Part shown: positions 1-8,704 of the stretch, one piece after another | How positions within the stretch are numbered: position 1 is the first letter of the stretch | Layout of the letters: each line of letters begins with the position of its first letter | Assembly (NCBI RefSeq): GCF_004402695.1 | Contig: NZ_SOFL01000002.1 | Location: 64,956-128,955, forward strand | Direction of reading: 5' to 3' | DNA from: Cryobacterium adonitolivorans | Lineage (GTDB): Bacteria; Actinomycetota; Actinomycetes; Actinomycetales; Microbacteriaceae | DNA length: 64,000 nt | Translations under genes and position numbers: made by a program | The notes under the pieces: generated by a model | What the model was told of the DNA's origin: nothing | Database searches by the model: none | What the model saw: only the letters and a program-made list of their open reading frames with translations

Positions 1-822
1 ATAGTGCAGCACCAGGACGAGCGCAACGAAGAGCACAAACATCCAGCCGATGCCGCGCGCCTGGTTCAGGTACCAGGTCACGAACCCGAGGGCAACGAGG
101 AGGGCTCCGCTCTTGAGAGCGGTCATCTGGATCGGTTGGGCCGAGAGGCCCGCCGCCCGGCGGGCCCGAGCCTTCAGGAATCCGTGCACGAACACGCTGG
201 CCGCTGTGAAAACGACGAGGAGGTAGGACACGGCGGCGGGAACGAAAGCGAGCTGCGCGAAGTAGACCAGGGGGGAGTCGAACGGCAAGTTGATCGTGCC
301 CTTGCCCTTGAGGACGAACAGCTGCAGTCCGAGAAAACTCAACAGCCCGGCAAGGGTGACGACGAAGCTCGGTACCCCGAACCGGTTGAAAATCTGGCCG
401 TAGACCCACCCGATCGCCATGCCGGTCAGCACGGCGACGGCGACGGCGGCCCACACGTTCCAGCCCTGGGAGACAAACAAGACGCCCAGGATGGCCGAGG
501 ACAGCCCACTCACAGAGCCGACCGACAGGTCGATCTGAGCAACCAGGAGAACGCACACGATACCCAGGGCGATGACGCCGACCGCGGCGGACTCCATCAA
601 GAGATTGACGAGGTTCGCGCTGGACAGGAATCCCCGGTTGAGGATTTGGAGAACGGTCCAGATGACCACCAGCCCGGCGACGACCGGCAGGACGCCGAGA
701 TCTCCGCCGCGAACCCTGTCTAGGAAGGCGCGAAGGGCGCCGCGGACACCGTTTCGGTCTTGTAGTCGTTCGTCCTGCTGGTCGAGGGGAAGCGGAGGAG
801 TGAGGACCTTGGTGGTATTCAT
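1..822 (-). CDS. Sugar ABC transporter permease (CUT2, RbsC/XylH type), partial
   Basis: This is the membrane channel of a ribose/xylose-type importer. The visible 274 residues run from the ATG at 822 to the window edge, so the C-terminus is missing. A charged N-terminal tail of about 40 residues is followed by alternating hydrophobic segments. The stretch VLLVAQIDLSVGSVSGLSSA is the conserved permease loop that is typical of BPD_transp_2 proteins. The start codon overlaps the stop of the ATPase gene (TGATG), so translation is probably coupled. With the ATPase and lipoprotein upstream it forms one importer, transcribed leftwards. The substrate is not known; the best analogy is pentose, fructose or polyol transporters. 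Confidence 0.9.
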   Translation of the reverse strand, partial: MNTTKVLTPPLPLDQQDERLQDRNGVRGALRAFLDRVRGGDLGVLPVVAGLVVIWTVLQILNRGFLSSANLVNLLMESAAVGVIALGIVCVLLVAQIDLSVGSVSGLSSAILGVLFVSQGWNVWAAVAVAVLTGMAIGWVYGQIFNRFGVPSFVVTLAGLLSFLGLQLFVLKGKGTINLPFDSPLVYFAQLAFVPAAVSYLLVVFTAASVFVHGFLKARARRAAGLSAQPIQMTALKSGALLVALGFVTWYLNQARGIGWMFVLFVALVLVLHY

Positions 823-1664
823 CAGCGGGTGACTTCCTTGTCAACGGTGCTCTGCGCGGTCTTGACCCCGCGAAGATCGATTTTTGCGGTTCGGAGGGTG
901 ACGGCATTTTCGGTTGCGCCGGTGATGGCCGCGATGATTTCTTCTGGGGTCACCTCGCCGACGGTGAATTCGCCGTTGTTGCGGCCGAGACGAAGCACGA
1001 TGACGCGGTCGGCCACGGCCTGCACGTCGGCCATGTTGTGGCTGATCATGATCACGCCGAGCCCGCGGTCACGCAGTCGCTCGACCAGATTGAGCACCTC
1101 GGCGGTCTGTGCCACGCCGAGGGCGGCCGTCGGTTCGTCGAGGATGATGACCTTCGGGTCTCCCAGAAGCGAGCGGGCGATCGCCACGGTCTGGCGTTGT
1201 CCGCCCGAGAGCGAGGCAATCGGGATGCGTACCGAGGGGATCTTTGCGGAGAGTTGGCGCAGTAGTTCCCACGACCGGGTTTCCATCGCGATCTCGTCGA
1301 GGCGCCCGCGGCGGAGCTCACGGCCGAGAAAGAGGTTTTCGATGACGTTGAGGTTGTCGCAGAGGGCGAGGTCCTGGAACACCGTCGCTATGCCCATGTC
1401 GAGTGCCGCGGTGGGGTTGGGGATGGTGACGGGCCTGGACTCGAAGCGTATGTCGCCGGAGTCTGGCCGATGCACTCCTGAGAGCACCTTGACCAGGGTG
1501 GACTTGCCGGCGCCGTTATCGCCGACGATGGCAACGACCTCGCCGGCCGCGACGTCCAGACTGATGTCAGTTAGTGCCGCTACGGCGCCGAAATTCTTGT
1601 TGACGTTTCTCAGCGAGAGGATGCTGGTGGCTGTAGGGGGGCGATCAGTGGTCGATGTTGACAT
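822..1664 (-). CDS. Sugar ABC transporter ATP-binding protein, single ATPase domain
   Basis: This 280-residue ATPase powers the sugar importer. It has Walker A GDNGAGKST (about residues 48-56), the LSGGQ signature (152-156), Walker B VIILDEPTAALG (172 on) and the switch histidine in ISHN (H209). CUT2 sugar transporters usually carry a fused double ATPase of about 500 residues (RbsA, XylG). This one has a single domain, like FrcA of rhizobial fructose importers. The ATG at 1664 is preferred because GAGGAA lies just upstream; in-frame starts at 1685 and 1814 are possible. A strong hairpin separates it from the binding-protein gene. Confidence 0.92.
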   Translation of the reverse strand: MSTSTTDRPPTATSILSLRNVNKNFGAVAALTDISLDVAAGEVVAIVGDNGAGKSTLVKVLSGVHRPDSGDIRFESRPVTIPNPTAALDMGIATVFQDLALCDNLNVIENLFLGRELRRGRLDEIAMETRSWELLRQLSAKIPSVRIPIASLSGGQRQTVAIARSLLGDPKVIILDEPTAALGVAQTAEVLNLVERLRDRGLGVIMISHNMADVQAVADRVIVLRLGRNNGEFTVGEVTPEEIIAAITGATENAVTLRTAKIDLRGVKTAQSTVDKEVTR

Positions 1665-1708
1665 GGGTTCCTCGATCGGGCTCATCGTTGAGTGGACTGG
1701 ATCCGAAC

Positions 1709-1742
1709 GGTTCGGCTGTCGCTGTGCTGCGACAGCCGAACC
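1709..1742 (-). terminator. Intercistronic hairpin between binding-protein and ATPase genes
   Basis: Two perfectly complementary 13-base arms (1709-1721 and 1730-1742) enclose an 8-base loop. There is no T-tract on the transcribed side. Such hairpins often stabilise the 3' end of the binding-protein mRNA or partly terminate transcription, so that more binding protein than ATPase is made. That role is inference. Confidence 0.6.
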
Positions 1743-1761
1743 CTTCGGTGTGCCGGGCGGG

Positions 1762-2826
1762 CTACTTGATGCCGGCTGTGGCGCAGGCTGCGGCGTAGTC
1801 GGCCGTGCAGACATCCGCCGCCGTCATGATCTTGCTGTCGAAGAGGATCTCCTGGATGTTGTCGAGGGTGACCACCTCCGGGGTGAAGAGCTGCGACGGG
1901 GTGTCGTAGAGCGTTGTGTCGCCGTCGACCACTTCACCCTGGGCGAAAGAATACGCGACCTCGGCCGCCGCTTCGGCGACGATGCTGATCGGCTTGGAGA
2001 TGGTGTTGTACTGCGTACCCGCGATGATGCGCTGGGCGGCGGCGACCTCGGCGTCATTGCCGGTCACCGGCGGAACGACGGCGATGCCTGCAGCCTTGAA
2101 GGCCGCGATCGCCCCTCCTCCGGTACCATCGTTCGCGGCCACGACACCGACGATCTTGTCGCCGAACTGGGTGATCTGCCCGCTGGCCCATTCCTGAGCG
2201 GCCGCCGGGTCCCAATCGGGAGTGTCGAACTCGGCGAGAACCTCGATGCCGCTCGCGTCGACCGACGTGTGAATCCCGTCCCTGATCAGACCGGCCGCAG
2301 CATCGGTGGGGGAGCCGTTGATGATCAGGATTCCGCCGTTCGGGACGCCGAGCTTTTCCACCAGGGACTGCGCGATCTTCTCGCCAATTCCCTCATTGTC
2401 GAAGGAGACGTAGTAGTCGGCTTGTTGGGTTGGGATCGGCCGGTCGTAGGCAATGATCGGAATCTTTGCGGCGTTGGCAGCCACGACGATGCTGGCCGCA
2501 GCTGTGGAGTCCACAGCGTCGATCACGATGGCGTCGACGCCCTGTGCGATAGCGGAGTTCGCCTGCTGCTGCTGGGTGTCCGCGCTGGCGTCGGCGTTCG
2601 AGTAGATGACTTCGCACTCGGCGCAGAGCTCGGCGATCTTCGCCTCGAAGAGTGGCTTGTCCTGCTGCTCATAGCGCGTTGACGCAAGATCGGGCATCAG
2701 GAACGCAATTTTGTAAGCCCCGTCGGGGGCGGCCGTGCCGGCCTGCTCAACGCACGCCGTCAGCGTGGACGTAGCCAGGGCGACGGTAAGACCGGCCACA
2801 GCCAGCCTCGAGTAGATATTCTTCAT
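1762..2826 (-). CDS. Sugar ABC transporter substrate-binding lipoprotein
   Basis: This 354-residue binding protein of the Peripla_BP_4 type resembles D-xylose- and multi-sugar-binding proteins (XylF/ChvE class). The signal peptide ends in the lipobox LTAC with the lipidated Cys at residue 25. The mature part begins KIAFLMPDLASTRYEQQD, as in XylF-like proteins, and contains AIVIDAVDS and the loop IAYDRPIP. The ATG at 2826 has AAGGAGA upstream. It is the first gene of the leftward transporter operon and diverges from the DeoR regulator. The ligand is unknown; the neighbouring kinases suggest a sugar or polyol. Confidence 0.92.
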   Translation of the reverse strand: MKNIYSRLAVAGLTVALATSTLTACVEQAGTAAPDGAYKIAFLMPDLASTRYEQQDKPLFEAKIAELCAECEVIYSNADASADTQQQQANSAIAQGVDAIVIDAVDSTAAASIVVAANAAKIPIIAYDRPIPTQQADYYVSFDNEGIGEKIAQSLVEKLGVPNGGILIINGSPTDAAAGLIRDGIHTSVDASGIEVLAEFDTPDWDPAAAQEWASGQITQFGDKIVGVVAANDGTGGGAIAAFKAAGIAVVPPVTGNDAEVAAAQRIIAGTQYNTISKPISIVAEAAAEVAYSFAQGEVVDGDTTLYDTPSQLFTPEVVTLDNIQEILFDSKIMTAADVCTADYAAACATAGIK

Positions 2827-2921
2827 TGAATCTCCTTGTTCGGGAATGCCGTCGACATCGACAGCAAGGACTTCGCGCTGGTGCGTGCAATGGGTACAGC
2901 CGCCGCAACCGCTTCGAGACA

Positions 2922-2974
2922 GTAACACAATAGAAGTTAATATGGCCACCATGAATGTTACTTTGTTACCAAAG
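2922..2974. promoter_or_regulatory. Candidate DeoR operator region between divergent genes
   Basis: The divergent intergenic region contains TGTTAC at 2956-2961 and 2964-2969, and the reverse complement GTAACA at 2922-2927. CTTTGTTACCAAAG at 2961-2974 is close to palindromic. Repeated hexamers between a DeoR-type regulator and its target transporter are a usual operator layout. The assignment is inference. Confidence 0.4.
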
Positions 2975-3013
2975 TCAGCGAAGGGTGCGGCTACGATCAG
3001 GTGAGAAACCCCC

Positions 3014-3865
3014 GTGAAGCGGCCATTCGCGTCGCGCCGGCTATGCCGAAAACTCAACGAATGGGCAGCCAGAATGTCAGAACCCGCATCGCCCCGACTC
3101 CCACGCACATTGCGTCAAAGGCGGATAGTGGATCACCTTTCCGAGGTGTCATCGGCCACCGCCGCGGAATTGTCCGCCTTGACCGGAGTCAGTGTGATGA
3201 CTATCCACCGCGACATCGAGGACCTGGCCCACCGCGGCATCCTGCGGCGGTTCCACGGTGGCGTTTCAGTGCTGCCGACGAGCGTTTTCGAAAGCAGTTC
3301 GGAGTTCCGGTTGCAGACTCGGGGCGCCGCGAAGGAAGCCCTTGCCCGGCGAGCCGTGCGGTTCGTGGAGCCGGGGATGTCGGTGATGCTTGACGACTCC
3401 ACCACCGTTCTGGCGCTGGCTCGCCTGCTCAACGATGTAGGTCCGCTCACTGTCATCACCAACTATCGCCAGGCCGTCGAGGTGCTGAGAGAGAACGACG
3501 ACATCCGTCTCATCGTCGTGGGCGGCCACTACTCGAGGACACACGACTCGTACATTGCCATGCCGAGTCACGAGTCGGTCGACTCCTACGCCGTCGACGT
3601 GGTGTTCCAGTCGACGTCCGCTATGGGCGCGGACATGACCTATCACCAGGAGCAGGACATCGTGCTGATGAAGCGTGCGATGCTGCGTTCTGGTGACACC
3701 AGGGTCCTGATGATGGACGGCACCAAGGTAGGGAGGACGTCCCTGCACCACTATGTTCCGGTGAGCGACTACACAGATGTCATCTTGACCGACGATGTGG
3801 ACACCGAAACGGTGGACAGGGTGGAGAAAAATGCCCGAGTGCACCTCGTTTCGATTCGAGGTTGA
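3014..3865 (+). CDS. DeoR-family transcriptional regulator of the sugar locus
   Basis: This 283-residue protein has a DeoR helix-turn-helix at about residues 35-85, including SVMTIHRDIEDLAHRGILRR. A C-terminal DeoRC sugar-phosphate sensor domain follows, with the elements DDSTTV, NYRQAV and VVGGHYSRTHDS. Members bind phosphorylated sugars and repress their catabolic genes. It is divergent from the ABC transporter and 131 bases upstream of the dehydrogenase-kinase operon, so it probably controls both. The GTG start at 3014 has AGGTGAG at 2999-3005, eight bases upstream. An ATG at 3074 is an alternative that keeps the whole DNA-binding domain. Confidence 0.88.
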   Translation: MKRPFASRRLCRKLNEWAARMSEPASPRLPRTLRQRRIVDHLSEVSSATAAELSALTGVSVMTIHRDIEDLAHRGILRRFHGGVSVLPTSVFESSSEFRLQTRGAAKEALARRAVRFVEPGMSVMLDDSTTVLALARLLNDVGPLTVITNYRQAVEVLRENDDIRLIVVGGHYSRTHDSYIAMPSHESVDSYAVDVVFQSTSAMGADMTYHQEQDIVLMKRAMLRSGDTRVLMMDGTKVGRTSLHHYVPVSDYTDVILTDDVDTETVDRVEKNARVHLVSIRG

Positions 3866-3996
3866 GATCCGAGGAGGCCGGAACGAGGTTTTCTATCATT
3901 TGGGATGTCCAAAATAACATTCGGAGTGTTAGTCTCGTGTCCATCGGGTAATGGAGCTCTGGCTGCCTACTCCCGCCATCGCAGAAAGGCAGCCGA

Positions 3997-5058
3997 ATGA
4001 CACACATTCTCGCTGCGGGCGACCACTTCGTCTCCCCGGAATTTTTCATCCACGCCGTCCGATCCCGTGTGCCGGAACTGGACCTGACCTTCTCCGGTCT
4101 CACGTTGCCCTGGCCGCACGAGCCATTCGGCCCGGTCGATACCGTTGATGAGGCCAGCGGAACGATCCCTGAGCTCATTGCAGCCCTGGCCGGCGCTGAA
4201 ATCGCCGTCACCCAGATGGCCGCCTTCACCCCCGAGGTGTTCCGACAGTGCCCCGTCCTGAAGCTGATCAGTGTCTGTCGCGGGGGCCCGGTGAACGTCG
4301 ACCTGGCGGCGGCGACAGCGGCCGGCGTCATCGTCTCATTCGCCCCGGCCCGCAATGCCGTGGCAGCGGCAGAGTTCGCGGTCGGCCTGATGCTCGCCGC
4401 GATGCGCCGGGTCGTCGCAACGGACAGCGAACTGAAGTCGGGATCCTGGCGGGGGGACTACTACGCCTACGAAAACGTGGGTATCGAGCTCGACGGTTCC
4501 ACGGTCGGCTTGGTCGGCTACGGCGCCATCGGCCGCATCGTCGCCCGAATACTGATTGCCTTCGGCGCGAACGTGATCACCTACGACCCCTATGCCGACC
4601 CGGCCGCCATCGCCGCTGACGGCGTTGAGGTCGTAGACCTTCCTGCACTGCTTCGACGCAGCGCGGTGGTGAGCCTGCACGCCAGGCTCACCCCGGAGAC
4701 ACGCCACCTGCTCAACGCCGAGAACCTGGCGCTCCTGCCCGATGGGGCAGTGCTGGTCAACACCGCCCGTGGTGGCCTTCTTGACTACACTCCTCTCCCA
4801 GCGCTGTTGACGAGCGGTCGGCTGGGCGCACTGGCCCTGGACGTCTACGACATCGAACCGCCGCCCGCAGACTGGCCCTTGTTCGCGGCTCCGAACGTGA
4901 TCATGACTCCGCACCTGGCGGGCGCCACCCGGCAGACGGCGCAGCGCGCGGCGGACATCGTCGGTGATGACATCGCGCGTTACCTGCGCGGGGAACGGCC
5001 GCAGCACGTCGCCAACCCGCTTGTCTTCGAAGGCCTGGTCACCGGGAGCGTGCGATGA
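3997..5058 (+). CDS. D-isomer-specific 2-hydroxyacid dehydrogenase
   Basis: This 353-residue NAD-dependent dehydrogenase is of the PGDH/formate-dehydrogenase fold. The nucleotide site is GYGAIGR at residues 174-180. The expected catalytic Arg (R258 in NTARGG), Glu (E287 in DIEP) and His (H306 in TPHLAGAT) are all present. The family interconverts D-2-hydroxy acids and 2-oxo acids. Its partners are two sugar kinases, so its substrate is probably a sugar acid or a phosphorylated one rather than serine-pathway phosphoglycerate; that is inference. The ATG at 3997 follows AAAGGCAG. Its stop overlaps the start of the first kinase (ATGA), showing translational coupling. Confidence 0.88.
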   Translation: MTHILAAGDHFVSPEFFIHAVRSRVPELDLTFSGLTLPWPHEPFGPVDTVDEASGTIPELIAALAGAEIAVTQMAAFTPEVFRQCPVLKLISVCRGGPVNVDLAAATAAGVIVSFAPARNAVAAAEFAVGLMLAAMRRVVATDSELKSGSWRGDYYAYENVGIELDGSTVGLVGYGAIGRIVARILIAFGANVITYDPYADPAAIAADGVEVVDLPALLRRSAVVSLHARLTPETRHLLNAENLALLPDGAVLVNTARGGLLDYTPLPALLTSGRLGALALDVYDIEPPPADWPLFAAPNVIMTPHLAGATRQTAQRAADIVGDDIARYLRGERPQHVANPLVFEGLVTGSVR

Positions 5059-6518
5059 TAATCGGCGTCGACATCGGCACCTCTGTGACGAAGGCGTCCG
5101 TGATCTTCCACGACGGCACCGTCGGTGCGACGGCGAGCATGCGATCCACCCTGAATTTCGGTGAGGGTGGGCAGGTCGAGCAGGACTTGGACGACGTGAT
5201 CAACTCGGTTGCCACGGTGGTTCGTGAAGTTGCCGCCTCTACAACGGAACTCGTCGAGGCAGTGGCGATCACCGGACAAGGCGACGGCCTGTGGCTGCGC
5301 GACGCCGCCGGCCGCTCCGTCCGCCCCGCGATCTCCTGGATGGATGCGAGGGCGTCTGCAATCGTGGAGGCCTGGAACGCGGGAGGGGAGCAGAGCGTAT
5401 CCAACCGGGTTTACGGACTGACCGGATCCGGCCTCTTCCCGGGGTGTCACGCTGGCCTGCTCGCTTGGCTCGCCGAGAACGAACCGGACTCCTTGGCGCA
5501 GGCGGCCGTGGCCGGCTATTGCATCGACGCCGTCCTGCACAATCTCACCGGTGAACTCACCGTGGACGCCTCCGATGCGTCGTTGCCTTTTCTGGATGTG
5601 CGCAGCCGCACCTATGTCAGCGAGGCGCTGCAGCTGTGCGGGATCGCTGAGTGGGGCCACTTGCTGCCGCAGCCCGCCGAATCGGGCACCGTCTTCCGGC
5701 TCGATGCCCGGGGGAGCGCCCTACTAGGCTTGCCGGACGGCACCCCCGTCACGGGCGGCCCGTACGACCTCCAAGCGTGCGGGTTCGGTTCCGGCACAAC
5801 CCGGCTCGGCGAGGGCACCCTTGTTGTGGGAACGACGTTGAGCTGCCAGGTGCTCACGAACGACACCACCATCGACCCCGCCGCGGACCCGGCGGGCATG
5901 TGGCTCTGCACTCCCGACCCCGAGCTGTTCCTGCGGGTCATGCCGTCCATGGTGGGCACGGCCAGCATCGACTGGCTGTTGTCACTGTTCGAGCTGCAGC
6001 CTACCGACCTCAACGCCTTGCTAGAACAGAGCCCCCCGGGAGCGAACGGCGTCGGGGCGCTGTCGTTCCTCTCACCCGCGGGCGAGCGTGCACCCTTCGT
6101 CGACCCCCTGGCACGCGGCCAATTCTCGGGTCTGCAGTTGCGCAGCACCCGCGCCGACCTCGTACGCGGGCTCTGCGAGGGCTTGGCATTCGCCGCACGT
6201 CACTGCTTCGAGGAAATGAACCTTGATGGAGACGTCGCTGCCTGCGGCGGCGGACTGCAGTCCGACGCTTGGGCGCAGATATTCGCCGACGTGCTCGGCC
6301 GGCCGCTGTACCGTCCCGTCGACGCCGCCGTCGGCGCCCGCGGGGCAGCCATGGTCGCGTGGGCCGGGCTGGGCAAGCCCGTGGATGAGGCGGTGTGGCG
6401 CTCTCAGCGCCGAAAGATAGAACCGCACCCGGAGCGCGCCGCACAATACGACGCCTCGTACGCCGTCTACTGTGCGCAGCTTGCCAGCGCCCGGTCGCTC
6501 TGGGCGCTGGCCCGCTGA
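5055..6518 (+). CDS. FGGY-family carbohydrate kinase (first copy)
   Basis: This 487-residue sugar kinase has the N-terminal phosphate-binding stretch DIGTSVTK (residues 6-13), SWMDARA near residue 95, the catalytic Asp in GGPYDLQACGFG (D238) and the C-terminal nucleotide motif ACGGGLQSDAW. FGGY enzymes phosphorylate pentuloses, hexuloses, polyols or related molecules, and specificity cannot be read safely from motifs. The start overlaps the dehydrogenase by four bases, and the stop shares a base with the next kinase start (TGATG). Possibilities include a tetritol, pentitol or LsrK-like kinase; none is favoured. Confidence 0.9.
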   Translation: MIIGVDIGTSVTKASVIFHDGTVGATASMRSTLNFGEGGQVEQDLDDVINSVATVVREVAASTTELVEAVAITGQGDGLWLRDAAGRSVRPAISWMDARASAIVEAWNAGGEQSVSNRVYGLTGSGLFPGCHAGLLAWLAENEPDSLAQAAVAGYCIDAVLHNLTGELTVDASDASLPFLDVRSRTYVSEALQLCGIAEWGHLLPQPAESGTVFRLDARGSALLGLPDGTPVTGGPYDLQACGFGSGTTRLGEGTLVVGTTLSCQVLTNDTTIDPAADPAGMWLCTPDPELFLRVMPSMVGTASIDWLLSLFELQPTDLNALLEQSPPGANGVGALSFLSPAGERAPFVDPLARGQFSGLQLRSTRADLVRGLCEGLAFAARHCFEEMNLDGDVAACGGGLQSDAWAQIFADVLGRPLYRPVDAAVGARGAAMVAWAGLGKPVDEAVWRSQRRKIEPHPERAAQYDASYAVYCAQLASARSLWALAR

Positions 6519-8077
6519 TGACATCCGGCAGTGGCATCCTCGGCTCAGCCCTCTGGTTGGGTGTGGATCTCGGCACTCAGAGTGTGAAGGTGAGCGTTGT
6601 CGACGACGTCGGGCTCGTGCACGCGGCAGCGTCCGCACCCCTGGCCAGCACCCGCAACGGCCCCCGCCACGAGCAAGACCCGCGCGCCTGGGTGGGTCAA
6701 ACCCGAACGGCGATGGCGGCAGCGCTCACGACGCTCACTCCTGCAGACCGGGCCCGCATCCGGGGAGTCGCCATGTGCGCGACCTCCGGAACCATCGCGA
6801 CCGTTGATGTGACGGGCTCGCCGGTATCCACCGGTCTTATGTACGACGACTCGCGGGCGGGGAACCTCAGCGACGAGGTCGCCGCCGCTGACCCCGAACG
6901 CTGGCAGCGGCTCGGCTACCGCATCCAGCCGACCTGGGCGTTGCCGAAAATCCTCTGGTTGTCGCGCAACGGCTACCTGGCCGACGGGCTCCGTGTGGCC
7001 ACCCAGGCGGACGTTGTCGCGGCGGCGCTGACCGGTGGCCCCGTGGCATCGGACTGGAGCCACAGTCTGAAATCCGGCTACGACCTGATCGAGGCGACCT
7101 GGCCCATCCGGGCGCTCGACACCCTCGGGATCGATGCGCGTCATCTGCCGGACGTCGTAGCGCCCGGCACTGTGCTCGGCCACTCCTGCGCCGACTGGTC
7201 CACTGGAACCGGGCTGCCCGAACGCACTCCGGTCTACGCGGGCATGACCGACGGATGCGCCGCACAGCTCAGCGCTGGCACGCTCGCCCTCGGCGACTGG
7301 CACACGGTCATCGGCACCACCATGGTGGTCAAGGGAGTCAGCGACCGCATCGTCATCGACGACTCCGGTGCCGTCTACTCCCACCGTGCGCCACACGACG
7401 GACTCTGGTTCCCCGGCGGCGCCTCCAGCGTCGGCGCCGGAGCAATCACGGCAATGTTCGAGGGAGTTGATCTGGCCGCCGGCACCGCGCGAATCGCCGA
7501 CGCTTACACTGCGCGGCCGGACCGTATCCCGATTTGTTACCCGTTGGTCGGATCGGGCGAGCGCTTCCCGGTCGTGCGCCCTGACGCACACGGATTCGTG
7601 CGTGCGGGCCACGCCGAATACTCGCTGCTCGAAGCGTCCGGTCATCTGGACGGTGATGCGCTCCTTGCCTCGATCTTCCTCGGCGTCGCGTGTGTTGAGC
7701 GGCTCGCGGTTGAGACCATGTCGGATGCCGGCGCGACTGTGACCGGCAGCTTCAGTACCTCCGGCGGCGGAACTCGAAACTCCTGGTGGACCCAGCTGCG
7801 GGCCGACCTCCTGGGCCGGGCTCTCACCGTTCCGGTCTCCGCTGAGGGGTCGATCGGAATGGCGATTCTCGCCGCGTGGGCGGCCGGACACCGTAAGTCG
7901 ACCGCTGATGCAGCAGCTGTGGCCACGCTGCCCGAGACCGCGGGCCGGATGTCTCTGGTCGGTCGGGTCGTCGAACCGGACCCGACCCGCCGGGCGGTGC
8001 TGGACGAGCACTACGCCGCGTTCCGGGACACGCTTGTGACCCGTGGCTGGGTCCCGAGCGAACGGATCGTTGCGTGA
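6518..8077 (+). CDS. FGGY-family carbohydrate kinase (second copy)
   Basis: This second FGGY kinase, 519 residues from the ATG at 6518, differs clearly from its upstream neighbour. It has DLGTQSVKVSV (residues 17-27), the catalytic Asp in AGMTDGCAAQ (D245) and the C-terminal SGGGTRNSWW motif. It is closer in general form to xylulokinase-like members with the DLGTQS start. An upstream extension to 6395 is open but unnecessary, because 6518 gives the same tight coupling seen across the operon. Two non-identical kinases side by side suggest two related substrates, or kinases acting at different steps. Confidence 0.9.
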   Translation: MTSGSGILGSALWLGVDLGTQSVKVSVVDDVGLVHAAASAPLASTRNGPRHEQDPRAWVGQTRTAMAAALTTLTPADRARIRGVAMCATSGTIATVDVTGSPVSTGLMYDDSRAGNLSDEVAAADPERWQRLGYRIQPTWALPKILWLSRNGYLADGLRVATQADVVAAALTGGPVASDWSHSLKSGYDLIEATWPIRALDTLGIDARHLPDVVAPGTVLGHSCADWSTGTGLPERTPVYAGMTDGCAAQLSAGTLALGDWHTVIGTTMVVKGVSDRIVIDDSGAVYSHRAPHDGLWFPGGASSVGAGAITAMFEGVDLAAGTARIADAYTARPDRIPICYPLVGSGERFPVVRPDAHGFVRAGHAEYSLLEASGHLDGDALLASIFLGVACVERLAVETMSDAGATVTGSFSTSGGGTRNSWWTQLRADLLGRALTVPVSAEGSIGMAILAAWAAGHRKSTADAAAVATLPETAGRMSLVGRVVEPDPTRRAVLDEHYAAFRDTLVTRGWVPSERIVA

Positions 8078-8694
8078 CCATCGTGCACCTCGCTCGCCAC
8101 GGCGAAACCGTGTGGCATGCCGAGAACCGGTATGCGGGTTCGTCGGATGTTGGGCTCACCGAACTCGGTCGGGCCCAGGCCGAGACGCTGGGACGCTGGG
8201 CGGCCGGCACCCGGCCGGTCGCCGTGTACTCCTCGGACTTATCGCGGGCACGGATAACGGCAACTCCGGCGGCATCCGTTCTCGGGCTCGACCTGAACAT
8301 CGACGCGCGCCTACGCGAAGTAGATTTCGGTCGCGGCGAGGGACTGACCACGGCCGAAATGCGCGAACAGTTCCCGGAGGAGCTGGCCGAGTTCCACCGG
8401 CATCCCGGCCTTTCCCCACTTCCTGGCGGCGAATCCGGCCTCGAGGCCGTGGCCCGCGCCTGGGCTGCCCTGGAGCAGATCGCCACGCGCCACGAACCCG
8501 GTCCGGTTCTTGTCGTTATGCACTCCACCCTCATGCGCCTCGTGCTGTGCAGGGTCCTGGACATGCCTCTGGATCGCTATCGGTCTGCTTTCCCCAGTGT
8601 CGTCAATGCCGCAATTACGACGGTCTCGCTCGGATCGAACCCGCCCGCACTGCACGCCTATAACGTGACCCAATTTCCGGGAGCTGAACCGTAA
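8074..8694 (+). CDS. Histidine phosphatase family protein (sugar locus)
   Basis: This 206-residue phosphatase of the phosphoglycerate-mutase superfamily has the RHGET motif at residues 8-12 with nucleophile H9. REVDFGRGEG and the second-His region VVMHSTLMR are present. Members remove phosphate from small sugar phosphates or move it within them. The GTG start overlaps the second kinase stop by four bases, so it is the last gene of the operon. A phosphatase with two kinases could relieve sugar-phosphate overload or complete a kinase-dehydrogenase-phosphatase conversion; this is inference. It ends only 10 bases from the convergent corA-like gene. Confidence 0.88.
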   Translation: MTIVHLARHGETVWHAENRYAGSSDVGLTELGRAQAETLGRWAAGTRPVAVYSSDLSRARITATPAASVLGLDLNIDARLREVDFGRGEGLTTAEMREQFPEELAEFHRHPGLSPLPGGESGLEAVARAWAALEQIATRHEPGPVLVVMHSTLMRLVLCRVLDMPLDRYRSAFPSVVNAAITTVSLGSNPPALHAYNVTQFPGAEP

Positions 8695-8704
8695 CCTGCA
8701 TCCG

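Noticed and set aside
829-2682. Long open frame opposite the ABC ATPase and binding-protein genes
   Set aside because: It is the antisense of two well-supported genes, has no ribosome-binding site, and gives Ser/Arg/Thr-rich sequence without family resemblance.
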